A DNA stretch of 64,000 bases from Bradyrhizobium sp. OK095 (GTDB taxonomy: Bacteria > Pseudomonadota > Alphaproteobacteria > Rhizobiales > Xanthobacteraceae), in NCBI RefSeq assembly GCF_900109945.1, contig NZ_FOBX01000004.1, forward strand, positions 248,001-312,000, written 5' to 3'. Position numbers and translations under genes: made by a program. Under the pieces are notes generated by a model that saw only the letters and a program-made list of their open reading frames with translations, was not told the origin of the DNA and did no database searches. Each line of letters opens with the position of its first letter. The stretch's first letter is position 1. Below are positions 21,712 to 30,786 of this stretch, piece by piece.

Positions 21712-22356
21712 ATGCAAGATACCGCCAAGCCGGCGACCAGGGTTTTGATCGTCGACGACCATCCCGTAGTGCTGTCAGGTTGCCGCACCCTTTTCGCATC
21801 CGACCATTCGATCCGCATTGACGAGGCGACGGACGCCAAATCCGGGCATCGCGCTTATATCAACAAGCGGCCCGACGTCACCGTGATCGACATCAGTCTG
21901 CCCGATGTTTCCGGCTTCGAGCTGATGCGGCGGATCCGCAAGGACGATCCCGACGCCAAGATCATCATGTTCAGCATGAACGACGATCCGGCCTTCGTGG
22001 TGCGGGCGGTCGAGCTGGGGGCGCAGGGATATGTCTCCAAGGGCGACGACCCCAGGATCCTGCTGAAAGCGGTGCGCAAGGTGGTCGCGGGCGACAATTA
22101 CATCTCGCCGCAGCTCGCGGAGGCCGTGACCTTCTCCGGCGCCGCGATCAAGGCCAATCCAGCCTCGCAGATGACGCCGCGGGAGCTCGAAATTCTCCGC
22201 CTGCTCGGCCGCGGCGACAAGATCGTCGAGGTCGCCGAAGCGCTCGGCATCTCCTACAAGACCGTCGCCAACACCACGTCCCTGCTCAAGCAGAAGCTGG
22301 GGGCGAAGAACCACTCCGACCTGATCCGGATTGCGGTGGAAATCGGCATGAATTGA
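21712..22356 (+). CDS. NarL/FixJ-family response regulator
   Basis: 214 residues from the ATG at 21712; earlier in-frame ATGs at 21646 and 21685 are less likely. Receiver domain with acidic pair DD at 15-16, phospho-acceptor Asp60 (VTVIDISLPD) and the conserved Lys in GYVSKGD. LuxR-type HTH at about 150-205 (MTPRELEILRLLGRGDKIVE, ISYKTVANTTSLLKQKLG). Divergent from the kinase at 20294-21646. Targets cannot be inferred. Confidence 0.93.
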   Translation: MQDTAKPATRVLIVDDHPVVLSGCRTLFASDHSIRIDEATDAKSGHRAYINKRPDVTVIDISLPDVSGFELMRRIRKDDPDAKIIMFSMNDDPAFVVRAVELGAQGYVSKGDDPRILLKAVRKVVAGDNYISPQLAEAVTFSGAAIKANPASQMTPRELEILRLLGRGDKIVEVAEALGISYKTVANTTSLLKQKLGAKNHSDLIRIAVEIGMN

Positions 22357-22380
22357 CGCCCCGGGCACTGGCGGCCTGAG

Positions 22381-22419
22381 CACCGAACCGGCTGCTCCAG
22401 GATGCAAGCCGGTTCGGTG
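22381..22419. other. Perfect 13-bp hairpin after response regulator
   Basis: Arms CACCGAACCGGCT (22381-22393) and AGCCGGTTCGGTG (22407-22419), 13-base loop, starting 25 bases after the stop codon. No T-run follows, so it may act with Rho or stabilise the 3' end. Confidence 0.6.
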
Positions 22420-22740
22420 GGGGCGGAGTGGTCTCGGCGTGCAGCCGGGCAATGCATGGACACCGCCGATACCATCCGCCGACACAATCGGCCGAGGCGG
22501 CAAACGTTCCTGGGGCGGCTTAAGGTTTCGGGAAAAAGTAGCATCGCAGGTGGGGTAGCCGCCACGATGCGCTCACGGAAGCTGAAGCGCATCGGGAAAA
22601 ACAGGAACATCTTGCCGGCCTCGTCGTTTTCGCCCTTGACGATTTCGTGACAGGCGACGAAAGCTTGGGTCGACAGTTTTAGCGGGCGGCGCCCCGGACG
22701 AGCCAAACTGGTCTGCGCACAACGACAGACCTTCCAAGAG

Positions 22741-22770
22741 AAGGGCTGCGGCATCGCCGCAGCCCTTTTT
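22741..22770 (+). terminator. Rho-independent terminator without an upstream gene
   Basis: Twelve-bp perfect stem AAGGGCTGCGGC (22741-22752) / GCCGCAGCCCTT (22756-22767), 3-base loop, then TTT and C. On the plus strand, about 385 bases after the last annotated plus gene and 150 before thrC. Confidence 0.8.
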
Positions 22771-22916
22771 CATTGGAGAGGTCCGGCTGCGAAGCGGTTT
22801 CCCGATGCCGCAAAACACTTTATGGTGGCGGAAAGCCTCTGGCTGTTGACAAGTAGTTTCATAAAATCAAAGGCTTATGGGTCGAGCTTCGGCGCGGCCG
22901 GCCTTTGGAGGGCAGT

Positions 22917-24335
22917 TTGACTCGTTATATCTCGACCCGGGGCGAAGCCCCCGAACTCGGCTTCTGCGACGTGATGCTGACCGGGCTCGCCCGTGACGGT
23001 GGCCTGTATGTGCCGGCGACATGGCCGCAGCTTTCGGCCGAGACCATCGCCGGCTTCTTCGGCCGCCCCTATTGGGAGGTTGCGGTCGACGTGATCCGTC
23101 CCTTCGTCGGCGGCGAGATCTCGGATGCCGAGCTCGGCCGCATGGCCAACGAGGCCTATGGCACCTTCCGCCATCCGGCCGTGGTGCCGCTACGCCAGAT
23201 GTCGCCGCACCAGTTCGTGCTGGAGCTGTTCCACGGTCCGACGCTCGCCTTCAAGGACGTGGCGATGCAGTTGATCTCGCGGCTGATGGATCATGTGCTG
23301 GCCAAGCGCGGCCAGCGCACCACCATCGTGGTCGCGACGTCAGGCGATACCGGCGGCGCCGCGGTCGATGCCTTTGCAGGCCTCGAGAACGTCGACCTCA
23401 TCGTGCTGTTCCCGCACGGCCGTATCTCCGAGGTGCAGCGGCGCATGATGACGACGACGGGCGCGGCCAACGTCCATGCGCTCGCCATCGAAGGCAATTT
23501 CGACGACTGCCAGGCGCTCGTGAAGGGCATGTTCAACAACCATCGCTTCCGCGATGCGACCTCGCTCTCCGGCGTCAATTCCATCAACTGGGCACGCATC
23601 GTCGCCCAAGTTGTCTACTACTTCACCTCTGCCGTTGCCGTCGGTGCGCCGGCGCGCGCGGTGGACTTCGTGGTGCCGACCGGCAATTTCGGCGATATCT
23701 TTGCGGGCTATGTCGCCAAGCGCATGGGGTTGCCGGTGCGGACGCTGCGCATCGCCGCCAACGTCAACGACATCCTCGCTCGCACGCTCAAGACCGGCAT
23801 CTACGAGGTCCGCGAAGTGCATGCCACTGCTTCGCCGTCCATGGACATCCAGATCTCCTCGAATTTCGAGCGGTTGATGTTTGAAGCAGGCCGGCGCGAT
23901 GCCGCCAGCGTGCGCCGTCTGATGGAGCAGCTCAAGCAGTCCGGGCGCTTCGTGCTGCCTGACACGACGCTGGCCGCGATCCGCGAGGAGTTCGACGCCG
24001 GCCGTGCTGACGAGACCGAGACCGCGGCTGCGATCCGCGCCGCCTGGCGCGAGGCGGGCGAACTGGTCGATCCCCATACCGCGGTCGCACTTGCTGTCGC
24101 TGACCGCGACACCACGGATACGAAGGTTCCCAGCATCGTGCTCTCCACAGCTCATCCGGCCAAATTCCCTGATGCGGTTGACGCGGCCTGCGGCCAGCGG
24201 CCGCAACTGCCGGCCTGGCTCGATGGCCTGATGACCAAATCCGAACACATGAAGGTGATGAAGAACGATCAGGTCGAGATCGAGCGGTTCGTGCTGTCGG
24301 TCAGCCGCGCTGCAAAACAAGGAGTTGCCGGATGA
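22917..24335 (+). CDS. thrC: Threonine synthase
   Basis: 472 residues from a TTG at 22917, chosen because GGAGG at 22907-22911 lies five bases before it; the other TTG at 22905 overlaps that site. PLP enzyme that turns O-phosphohomoserine into threonine. Family segments: FHGPTLAFKDVAMQL with the PLP Lys, ATSGDTGGAA, and VPTGNFGDIFAG. Length fits the long-type enzyme of proteobacteria. Its stop overlaps the M16 peptidase start (ATGA). Confidence 0.95.
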   Translation: MTRYISTRGEAPELGFCDVMLTGLARDGGLYVPATWPQLSAETIAGFFGRPYWEVAVDVIRPFVGGEISDAELGRMANEAYGTFRHPAVVPLRQMSPHQFVLELFHGPTLAFKDVAMQLISRLMDHVLAKRGQRTTIVVATSGDTGGAAVDAFAGLENVDLIVLFPHGRISEVQRRMMTTTGAANVHALAIEGNFDDCQALVKGMFNNHRFRDATSLSGVNSINWARIVAQVVYYFTSAVAVGAPARAVDFVVPTGNFGDIFAGYVAKRMGLPVRTLRIAANVNDILARTLKTGIYEVREVHATASPSMDIQISSNFERLMFEAGRRDAASVRRLMEQLKQSGRFVLPDTTLAAIREEFDAGRADETETAAAIRAAWREAGELVDPHTAVALAVADRDTTDTKVPSIVLSTAHPAKFPDAVDAACGQRPQLPAWLDGLMTKSEHMKVMKNDQVEIERFVLSVSRAAKQGVAG

Positions 24336-25621
24336 GCGTCGAGATTTCCAAGCTTGCCTCCGGCCTGACCGTCGTCACCGACAAGATGCCCCATCTCGAG
24401 ACTGCATCGCTCGGCGTCTGGGCCGGCGTCGGCGGGCGTGACGAGAAGCCGAACGAGCACGGCATCTCCCATCTGCTCGAACACATGGCGTTCAAGGGCA
24501 CGACCAAGCGCACCTCGCGCGAGATCGTCGAGGAGATCGAGGCGGTCGGCGGCGACCTCAATGCCGGCACCTCGACCGAGACGACCTCTTACTACGCGCG
24601 GGTGCTGAAGGCCGATGTGCCGCTGGCGCTCGACGTGCTCGCCGACATCCTCGCCAATCCCGCTTTCGAGCCCGACGAGCTCGAGCGCGAGAAGAACGTC
24701 ATCGTTCAGGAGATCGGTGCTGCGCAGGACACGCCCGACGACGTCGTGTTCGAGCATCTCAACGAGCTCTGCTATCCCGACCAGCCGATGGGCCGCTCGC
24801 TGCTCGGCACCGCCAAGACCTTGCGCGCCTTCAACCGCGATTCGCTGCGCGACTATCTCTCGACGCATTATCGCGGCCCCGACATGGTGGTGGCGGCGGC
24901 GGGCGCGGTCGATCACGAGCAGGTGGTCGCCGAGGTCGAGAAGCGCTTTGCGAGCTTTGAGGGGACGCCGGGTCCGAAGCCACAGGCGGCCATGTTCGGC
25001 AAGGGCGGCGCCAAGGTAGTGCATCGCGAGCTCGAGCAGGCGCATCTGACGCTGGCGCTGGAAGGCGTGCCGCAGAGCGACCTGTCGCTGTTCTCGCTCC
25101 AGGTCTTCACCAACATCCTCGGCGGCGGGATGTCGTCGCGGCTGTTCCAGGAGGTGCGCGAGAAACGCGGCCTCTGTTACTCGATCTACAGCTTCCACGC
25201 GCCCTATACCGACACCGGCTTCTTTGGCCTCTACACCGGCACCGATCCGGCCGACGCGCCGGAGATGATGGAGGTCGTGGTCGACATCATGAATGAATCG
25301 GTGGAGACCCTGACCGAGGTCGAGATCGCGCGCGCCAAGGCGCAGATGAAGGCGGGCCTCCTGATGGCCCTGGAGAGCTGCTCGTCCCGCGCCGAACAAC
25401 TCGCCCGGCACGTGCTGGCCTATGGCCGGCCGCAGACGGTCGAGGAGCTGGTGGCCCGGATCGACGCCGTCAGCGTCGAATCGACCCGGGATGCGGCGCG
25501 TGCACTGCTTTCGCGCAGCCGCCCTGCGGTTGTCGCATTAGGCAGTGGCAGGGGTCTGGACACGGCGGTGTCTTTTGCGGAAGGATTGACGCGGGCACGT
25601 GCCAAGGCGCGGCTGCATTAG
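24332..25621 (+). CDS. M16-family zinc peptidase (mitochondrial-processing-peptidase-like)
   Basis: 429 residues. Zinc motif HLLEH (HxxEH) in GISHLLEHMAFKGT near residue 50, with the second Glu about 75 residues later in LEREKNVIVQEI. The C-terminal half has GGGMSSRLFQEVREKRGLCY, typical of the family. It is coupled to thrC by an ATGA overlap, a pairing seen in many alphaproteobacteria, but its substrate is unknown; the relation to threonine synthesis is probably only co-transcription. Confidence 0.93.
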   Translation: MSVEISKLASGLTVVTDKMPHLETASLGVWAGVGGRDEKPNEHGISHLLEHMAFKGTTKRTSREIVEEIEAVGGDLNAGTSTETTSYYARVLKADVPLALDVLADILANPAFEPDELEREKNVIVQEIGAAQDTPDDVVFEHLNELCYPDQPMGRSLLGTAKTLRAFNRDSLRDYLSTHYRGPDMVVAAAGAVDHEQVVAEVEKRFASFEGTPGPKPQAAMFGKGGAKVVHRELEQAHLTLALEGVPQSDLSLFSLQVFTNILGGGMSSRLFQEVREKRGLCYSIYSFHAPYTDTGFFGLYTGTDPADAPEMMEVVVDIMNESVETLTEVEIARAKAQMKAGLLMALESCSSRAEQLARHVLAYGRPQTVEELVARIDAVSVESTRDAARALLSRSRPAVVALGSGRGLDTAVSFAEGLTRARAKARLH

Positions 25622-25660
25622 GAGCCGCGCACGGGCTGATCTGCCCCGGGAAGCATCACC

Positions 25661-26248
25661 ATGGCCCTTTTTCGACTGCCATCCAGTGGACCCGCCGCCC
25701 TCGCACCGCGCGGCAACGGGCTCCTGCTACGTGCGCCGCAGATGTCGGACTTCTTGCAGTGGGCGCATCTGCGAGAAAACAGCCGCGACTACCTCACGCC
25801 CTGGGAGCCGATCTGGCCGTCGGACGATCTCACCCGGTCCGGCTTCCGCCGCCGCCTGCGGCGCTATTCCGAGGACATCTCCGCGGACCGCTCCTATCCC
25901 TTCCTGGTCTTCCGCGAACTCGATGGCGCCATGGTCGGCGGCATCACGCTCGCCAATGTCCGCCGCGGCATCGTCCAGGCCGGCACCATCGGCTATTGGG
26001 TCGGCAAGCCCCATGCCCAGCGCGGCTACATGACGGCGGCGCTCCGGGTGCTGCTGCCGACGCTGTTCGGCGAGCTCAATCTGCACCGGGTCGAGGCCGC
26101 CTGCATTCCCACCAATGCGCCGTCGATCCGGGTGCTGGAGAAGTGCGGCTTCTCCCGCGAGGGGCTGGCGCGCCGCTATCTCTGCATTAACGGGGTCTGG
26201 CAGGACCATTTGCTGTTCGGCCTGCTGCACGAGGATTTCCGCGGCTGA
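25661..26248 (+). CDS. RimJ/RimL-type GNAT acetyltransferase
   Basis: 195 residues. Opens with the LLLRAPQMSDFLQWAHLRE layout of ribosomal-protein alanine acetyltransferases; acetyl-CoA motif GYWVGKPHAQRGYMTAALR and NAPSIRVLEKCGFSREGLARRYL follow. GGGAAG precedes the ATG. 39 bases after the M16 peptidase, same strand, probably one transcript. Likely acetylates a protein N-terminus; the target is not known. Confidence 0.9.
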   Translation: MALFRLPSSGPAALAPRGNGLLLRAPQMSDFLQWAHLRENSRDYLTPWEPIWPSDDLTRSGFRRRLRRYSEDISADRSYPFLVFRELDGAMVGGITLANVRRGIVQAGTIGYWVGKPHAQRGYMTAALRVLLPTLFGELNLHRVEAACIPTNAPSIRVLEKCGFSREGLARRYLCINGVWQDHLLFGLLHEDFRG

Positions 26249-26286
26249 GCCCGTTCATTCATGTGGCCAAAGTCTCGTCGCGCTGC

Positions 26287-26316
26287 CTTGCTTGCTGCCT
26301 TCTTGCTTGCTGCCTT
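26287..26316. repeat. Tandem 15-bp repeat, two copies
   Basis: CTTGCTTGCTGCCTT occurs twice without gap (26287-26301, 26302-26316), with a partial third unit in front. It lies just after the acetyltransferase stop. Confidence 0.7.
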
Positions 26317-26393
26317 GGGTTCGCCGATTTTGACGATATAACGCGCATACGCCGGCCGGCGATCGGCCGGACAATTGTCATGGAGTACGGGCG

Positions 26394-27050
26394 TTGAGAG
26401 TGCAGGAGCTTCGGTCAGCGCGGAATGCGTTGTGGCGTGGGACGGGGATCGCGCTGGCGGTGTCACTTGCGCTTGCCTCCGTCTCGCCGGTGGCGGCCCA
26501 GTCGCTAACCGACCGCTTCAAGGGCCTGTTCGGCGGCAAGTCCGACGAACCGGCCCAGCCCAAGCCGCCGCCGGCGCCCGGGCAGCCGGCCGAGGACGAC
26601 CTCGATTGCCCGCAGGTCACGGTGCGCGCGGGGGCCTCGACCTACGCGGTTGGCGCCACCGGCAAGCCGGCCGTCGGCAATGAGATCCGCTTCCAGGCCT
26701 CGATCACCAAGATGGCGCGTGAATGCGCCCGCAGCGCCGAGGGCATCACGGCCCGGATCGGCATCCAGGGCCGCGTCATCGCTGGTCCCGCCGGTGCGCC
26801 CGCGACCGTCGAGGTGCCCTTGCGTATCGCCGTGGTGCACGGCGGCGTCGGTGAGAAGGTGATCGCCTCGAAGGCCTACCGGACCACGGTCGAAATGACC
26901 GACGGCGGCAGCGTGCCCTTCACCTTCGTCGCCGAGGATCTGTCCTATCCGGTGCCCTCGGCCAAGGATGCCGATTCCTACGTCTTCTATGTCGGCTTCG
27001 ACCCGCAGGCGCTTGCGCCGGAGCCGAAGGCGAAGGGAAAGAAGAAGTAA
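26394..27050 (+). CDS. Exported protein of unknown function
   Basis: 218 residues from a TTG with GGAG nine bases upstream; no better start in frame. Signal peptide ends near VAAQS (about residue 36). The mature part has a Pro-rich linker (KPPPAPGQPA), then a beta-rich domain with CPQVTVRAGASTYAVG and a second Cys in ARECARSAEG, which could form a disulphide. Ends with a Lys-rich tail. No family recognised; a periplasmic location is expected. A nested palindromic repeat and a two-way terminator follow. Confidence 0.8.
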   Translation: MRVQELRSARNALWRGTGIALAVSLALASVSPVAAQSLTDRFKGLFGGKSDEPAQPKPPPAPGQPAEDDLDCPQVTVRAGASTYAVGATGKPAVGNEIRFQASITKMARECARSAEGITARIGIQGRVIAGPAGAPATVEVPLRIAVVHGGVGEKVIASKAYRTTVEMTDGGSVPFTFVAEDLSYPVPSAKDADSYVFYVGFDPQALAPEPKAKGKKK

Positions 27051-27052
27051 GG

Positions 27053-27177
27053 TCTCGTGCCCCGGACGCGGCGCAGCGCGTAGCGGTGCGACGCAGAGCC
27101 GGGGCCCAGAAATTGTGAGCGGCTTGGGTCCCGGCTCTGCGGAGCAGCGTTGCGCGCTGCACCGCGTCCGGGACACG
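27053..27177. repeat. Long nested palindromic repeat, copy 2
   Basis: Same outer arms as the copy at 9301-9438 (GTGCCCCGGAC near 27058, GTCCGGGACAC at 27166-27176) and the same inner arms (GAGCCGGGGCCCA, TGGGTCCCGGCTC). The stretch between the inner arms is shorter and differs, so arms are conserved more than loops. Confidence 0.8.
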
Positions 27178-27192
27178 GGAAGACCAACAAAC

Positions 27193-27224
27193 AAAAAAGC
27201 CGGCGCTCATCGCGCCGGCTTTTT
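27193..27224. terminator. Bidirectional terminator between exported protein and atp operon
   Basis: Stem GCCGGCGC (27199-27206) / GCGCCGGC (27212-27219), loop of five, flanked by AAAAAA on the left and TTTTT on the right, so it can end transcription from both sides. Confidence 0.85.
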
Positions 27225-27244
27225 GATTGGTGAGGTCAAATCCC

Positions 27245-27730
27245 TCAGTTCAGCTTCTGCCGGACTTCGGTGATGCCCTTGGCGAGCAGATCGTCGGCGA
27301 CCTGACCCTTGACCGAATGCGACAGGATCGTGGAGGCGGCCTGAACGGCGGCTTCCGCGGCTGCGGCGCGAACATCGGCCACCGCCTGGGCCTCGGCGAG
27401 CGCAATCTTGCTCTCCGCGGTCTTGGTGCGACGTGCCACGAAGTCTTCCATCTTGGCCTTGGCTTCGGTCGCGATGCGCTCGGCTTCGGACTTGGCGTTG
27501 GCGATGATGTCGGCAGCCTCGCGCTCGGCCGTGGCGCTGCGTGCCTTGTAGTCGGCAAGCACCTTGGCCGCTTCCTGCTTGAGGCGCGTCGCGTCGTCGA
27601 GCTCGGCCTTGATGCGGTCGGCGCGATGGTCGAGCGCAACCATCGCCTTCTTGAAGACCCCGAGATAGCCGAACACGACCATCAGGATCACGAAGGCGAT
27701 GGCGACCCAAGTTTCAGGATCAAAGAACAT
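27245..27730 (-). CDS. atpF: ATP synthase F0 subunit b
   Basis: 161 residues. One N-terminal membrane helix ([19 protein letters not shown]) and a long charged coiled coil, the peripheral stalk that ties F1 to subunit a. Last gene of the minus-strand F0 operon, five bases after the b' gene; a terminator follows. F1 genes are not in the window, as is usual for alphaproteobacteria. Confidence 0.95.
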   Translation of the reverse strand: MFFDPETWVAIAFVILMVVFGYLGVFKKAMVALDHRADRIKAELDDATRLKQEAAKVLADYKARSATAEREAADIIANAKSEAERIATEAKAKMEDFVARRTKTAESKIALAEAQAVADVRAAAAEAAVQAASTILSHSVKGQVADDLLAKGITEVRQKLN

Positions 27731-27735
27731 ATCGA

Positions 27736-28299
27736 CTAACCCTTCAAGGACGCATCAACGGCGGCACTGACCGATGCTGCATCCGGAACGACGCCCGTGA
27801 GTTGCTGCACGATCTGGCCAGCCGCATCGGCCGCGATGCCGCGGACGTTGCTCATGGCGGTCGCGCGCGTCGCGGCGATGGTCTTCTCCGCCCCGGCGAG
27901 CTTGGCCGCCAGCTGCTCTTCCAGAATCTTGCGCTCGGCGTCCGCCTGCGCGTTCGCCTTGTCGCGGGATTCGTTGCCGATCGCCTGCGCCCGCGAGCGT
28001 GCCGAAGCGAGCTCGCCTTCGTAGGCCTTCAGCGCCGCGTCGGACTGGTCCCTCAGCGTCTGCGCCTCAGTGAGGTCGCCCTCGATCTTGTTCTGACGCG
28101 CCTCGATCGCACCGCCGACCTTCGGCAGAGCGAGCTTGGACACGATCACATAAAGCACGACGAAGAAGATCGCGAGCGACACCAGCTGCGAAGCATAGGT
28201 GCTGCTCTCGAACGGCGGAAAACCGCCACCGTGACCGCCTTCGGCCTCGGTGTGGGCGCCCGCCGCCGGACCTTTCGCCCCGCCATGACTCTCAGCCAT
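27736..28299 (-). CDS. atpG: ATP synthase F0 subunit b'
   Basis: 187 residues: a Gly/His-rich N-terminal extension of about 35 residues, one membrane helix ([20 protein letters not shown]), then coiled coil. The b/b' heterodimer is typical of alphaproteobacteria and cyanobacteria. It is also called atpF2/atpX; here the symbol atpG for b' follows common rhizobial use. A perfect 12-bp hairpin separates it from atpE upstream. Confidence 0.93.
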   Translation of the reverse strand: MAESHGGAKGPAAGAHTEAEGGHGGGFPPFESSTYASQLVSLAIFFVVLYVIVSKLALPKVGGAIEARQNKIEGDLTEAQTLRDQSDAALKAYEGELASARSRAQAIGNESRDKANAQADAERKILEEQLAAKLAGAEKTIAATRATAMSNVRGIAADAAGQIVQQLTGVVPDAASVSAAVDASLKG

Positions 28300-28322
28300 G
28301 GAGTTCTCCTGTTGCTGTCATG

Positions 28323-28348
28323 CGCGCCGCTTCGGTCGAAGCGGCGCG
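28323..28348. other. Intercistronic hairpin between atpE and b' gene
   Basis: Perfect 12-bp arms CGCGCCGCTTCG (28323-28334) and CGAAGCGGCGCG (28337-28348) with two bases between. It directly follows atpE, the subunit needed in about ten copies, and may protect or attenuate the message there. No T-run. Confidence 0.65.
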
Positions 28349-28361
28349 AAACACGTCGTCC

Positions 28362-28592
28362 TCAGAGCGGAACGAACAGCAGCAGCAGCGCGATCAGCAG
28401 CGAGAAAATGCCGAGCGCTTCGGTCACGGCGAAGCCGAAAATCAGGTTGCCGAACTGGCCCTGAGCAGCCGACGGGTTGCGAACGGCTGCGGCGAGGTAG
28501 TTGCCGAAGATCACGCCCACGCCGACGCCCGCGCCGCCCATGCCGATGCATGCGATGCCCGCGCCGATAAGTTTTGCTGCTGCCGGATCCAT
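28362..28592 (-). CDS. atpE: ATP synthase F0 subunit c
   Basis: 76 residues, [20 protein letters not shown] at the start. Two membrane helices joined by the polar loop RNPSAAQGQ; the proton-binding Glu is residue 58 in [10 protein letters not shown]. Forms the rotor ring. AAGGAG precedes the ATG at 28592. Lies inside a longer frame but the internal ATG is clear. Confidence 0.96.
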   Translation of the reverse strand: MDPAAAKLIGAGIACIGMGGAGVGVGVIFGNYLAAAVRNPSAAQGQFGNLIFGFAVTEALGIFSLLIALLLLFVPL

Positions 28593-28645
28593 TTTAGACT
28601 CCTTGGAAGAAAGATTGGGTTTTGGGTGGAAATTCCCCGGACCGC

Positions 28646-29395
28646 TTAGTGTCCCGGATGAATGGCGTCGTTGAGGTAGATGCAGGTCAGGATCGCGAAC
28701 ACATAGGCCTGCAGGAACGCGACCAGAATCTCGAGAGCGTACAGCGCGACCGTGAGCGCCAGCGGCAGCACGCCGCCGACCCAGCCCAGTGCGCCGAGCG
28801 AGAAGCCGAGCATGGCAACGAAACCCGCGAACACCTTCAGCGCGATGTGGCCGGCCAGCATGTTGGCGAACAGACGGACGCTGTGGGAGACCGGCCGCAG
28901 GAAGAACGACAGGATCTCGATGAACATCACCAGCGGCAGGATGTAGACGGGGACGCCGTGGGGCACGAAGATCGAGAAGAATTTCAGGCCGTTCTTGGCA
29001 ACGCCGTAGATCAGGACGGTGAAGAAGACCAGGAGCGCAAGCGCTGCGGTCACGATCAGATGGCTCGAGATCGTGAAGGTATAGGGGATGATGCCGACCA
29101 GGTTCGAGACGCAGATGAACATGAACAGCGAGAAGATCAGCGGGAAGAACTTCATGCCTTCCGAGCCGGCCGTCGAACGGATGGTCGAGGCGACGAACTC
29201 GTAGGAGATCTCGGCGACCGACTGGAGGCGCCCGGGAACCAGCTGCGTGCCGCTGGCAAGCATCAGGAGCGAGATGATCGCCACCGCGACCAGCATGTAG
29301 AGCGATGAATTGGTGAAGGCGATCGTGTGATTGCCGATTTGGCCGATCGTGAAGAGAGGCTCGATGTTGAACTGGTGGATCGGGTCGATTTTCAT
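28646..29395 (-). CDS. atpB: ATP synthase F0 subunit a
   Basis: 249 residues, five or six membrane helices. The essential Arg is in the helix [20 protein letters not shown], with the late Gln/His positions in [20 protein letters not shown]. It forms the proton half-channels against the c ring. Second gene of the F0 operon. Confidence 0.95.
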   Translation of the reverse strand: MKIDPIHQFNIEPLFTIGQIGNHTIAFTNSSLYMLVAVAIISLLMLASGTQLVPGRLQSVAEISYEFVASTIRSTAGSEGMKFFPLIFSLFMFICVSNLVGIIPYTFTISSHLIVTAALALLVFFTVLIYGVAKNGLKFFSIFVPHGVPVYILPLVMFIEILSFFLRPVSHSVRLFANMLAGHIALKVFAGFVAMLGFSLGALGWVGGVLPLALTVALYALEILVAFLQAYVFAILTCIYLNDAIHPGH

Positions 29396-29460
29396 CAGCG
29401 CGGCATCTCTTGGTCTGCCGGGCTATGCCGGCGGGTCTCGGTCTGCCGGCCGGGCCGGCC

Positions 29461-29482
29461 CGTACCGGCAAAGGCCGGTACG
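29461..29482. other. Hairpin between atpI and atpB
   Basis: Nine-bp arms CGTACCGGC (29461-29469) and GCCGGTACG (29474-29482), four-base loop, in the 112-base gap between the two genes. The nearby stretch is also rich in short GGCCGG palindromes. No T-run. Confidence 0.5.
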
Positions 29483-29507
29483 ATCATTCCTCTCCTGGGC
29501 GGATCGC

Positions 29508-29882
29508 TTAAGAACCACCGCGCCTGTTTTGACCCGCACCTGCCGTTCTCACCACATTCACAACGCCGGCCACGAAGCCCAGCAGCAGGAACACGATAAA
29601 TCCGAAAGGCGACGTCGACAGCAAGCGGTCGAAACCCCAGCCAATCCCCGCTCCGACAACGACACCGGCGACCAACTCGGAGGATAACCGGAAACCAAGC
29701 GCCATCGCCGAAGCTCTGGCCGCTCTGTCTTCACCGTCACCTGCGGGTTGCTCGGTCTTGATGTGGCGGCCGCGAAATTCGGACAACCGCTGATCAAGAT
29801 TTCCGAGCCGTTCGGAAAGCGCAGCTTCCTCGGGCGGTCTATCGCGATCTCCATTCTCGCCGTGTCCCGTGCCTTTTGTCAT
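29508..29882 (-). CDS. atpI: AtpI/AtpZ-like ATP synthase accessory protein
   Basis: 124 residues: charged N-terminal half, then two membrane helices with the Gly-rich ELVAGVVVGAGIGWGFDRL. Proteins of this kind assist c-ring assembly or ion supply. It heads the F0 operon, so the promoter should lie in 29883-30050. Confidence 0.88.
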   Translation of the reverse strand: MTKGTGHGENGDRDRPPEEAALSERLGNLDQRLSEFRGRHIKTEQPAGDGEDRAARASAMALGFRLSSELVAGVVVGAGIGWGFDRLLSTSPFGFIVFLLLGFVAGVVNVVRTAGAGQNRRGGS

Positions 29883-30241
29883 GCAACGAAGACCCGAAAC
29901 GCCGCGGCTGAATGGAAATTACGCCCGCCACCCTCAAAAGCCGCGCGGACCATACTGATGGCCTATAATCAAGTCAAGCCAAGTCACGATTGCATCTCTT
30001 TCTATTATGTATCTGATTTAATTGACGATATTGGCGCGTGCGGCAACGCCGCGCACAGCGTGACGCCGCACCGCAGCAGCTGTCCTCATGATCGGCGGAT
30101 GTGGCCGCCATTTCGCCCTGCTGACGGGATCAAAGGGATCGCCGCGATCGTTGATATCGGCTGCGCGTTTTGGGCGGCAGATCGCCCCGCCGGGGTGTAG
30201 AATTGAAGAGAAGCCGCAGAAGCGCCATGGCGGAGAGCGCG
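29883..30241. promoter_or_regulatory. Divergent region between atpI and the 30.2-kb gene
   Basis: About 360 bases, clearly more AT-rich between 29955 and 30035 than its neighbours. It should contain the atp operon promoter on the minus strand and a promoter for the exported protein on the plus strand. No reliable box was recognised; no gene is seen. Confidence 0.4.
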
Positions 30242-30778
30242 ATGAGACCAGCGAAATCATCCACAGCATCATGGCTTGCGGCAGCGGCATTCGCTGCGGT
30301 GATGGCCGTCGGTGGTGGCCTCGTCGCCGCGCAATCCGCGCCTGACAGCGAAAACGGCCGCTACAGCATGACGCCCATCCCCGAGGGCGTGCTGCGGCTC
30401 GACACCCGCACCGGCACGGTATCGACCTGCAGCCGGAACGGCGCCGGCTGGGCCTGCTATGCGGTGCCCGACGAACGCACCGCGCTCGACGCCGAGATCG
30501 GTCGGCTCCAGGCTGAAGTCGAGAAGCTGAAGGGACAGCTCGCGGCAGGGCCGACGGTGTCGGGCAAGATCGACGACGCGCTGCCGAAATCCGATCCGCT
30601 CAAGAAGGCGGAGCCGCAAGCACGAGAACCAAAGGTCGCCGAGGGCGACCGCAAGATCGAGATCCCGCTGCCGAGCGACCAGGACATGGACCGCGTGATG
30701 TCGTTCCTGGAAAAGGCCTGGCGCCGGCTGATCGACATGGCCAATCGCGTGCAGAAGGACGTGTCGGGGAAGATTTGA
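30242..30778 (+). CDS. Exported protein of unknown function with coiled coil
   Basis: 178 residues from the ATG at 30242 (GGAG six bases upstream); ATG at 30227 would add five. Signal peptide to about VAAQ. Then GVLRLDTRTGTVSTCSRNG and WACYAVPDER, a short motif with two Cys, followed by a coiled coil around IGRLQAEVEKLKGQL and a charged C-terminal region. I have seen the LDTRTG-C-WxCY pattern in uncharacterised rhizobial proteins. Function unknown. YjbQ follows eight bases later. Confidence 0.78.
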   Translation: MRPAKSSTASWLAAAAFAAVMAVGGGLVAAQSAPDSENGRYSMTPIPEGVLRLDTRTGTVSTCSRNGAGWACYAVPDERTALDAEIGRLQAEVEKLKGQLAAGPTVSGKIDDALPKSDPLKKAEPQAREPKVAEGDRKIEIPLPSDQDMDRVMSFLEKAWRRLIDMANRVQKDVSGKI

Positions 30779-30786
30779 GAGTTTGA

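Larger units (their letters stand above)
22357..22916. other. 560-base intergenic region with two hairpins
   Basis: No convincing gene on either strand. It holds a 13-bp perfect hairpin right after the response regulator (22381-22419), a plus-strand terminator at 22741-22770 with no plus-strand gene before it, a TTGACA at 22846-22851 upstream of thrC without a good -10, and short reading frames of poor quality. An unannotated small RNA ending at 22770 would explain the terminator. Confidence 0.5.

Noticed and set aside
22254..22754. 166-aa frame on the minus strand in the gap before thrC
   Set aside because: A stretch near 22560-22660 has some coding look, but the frame overlaps the response-regulator gene, has no family and no ribosome site. 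Left as intergenic.
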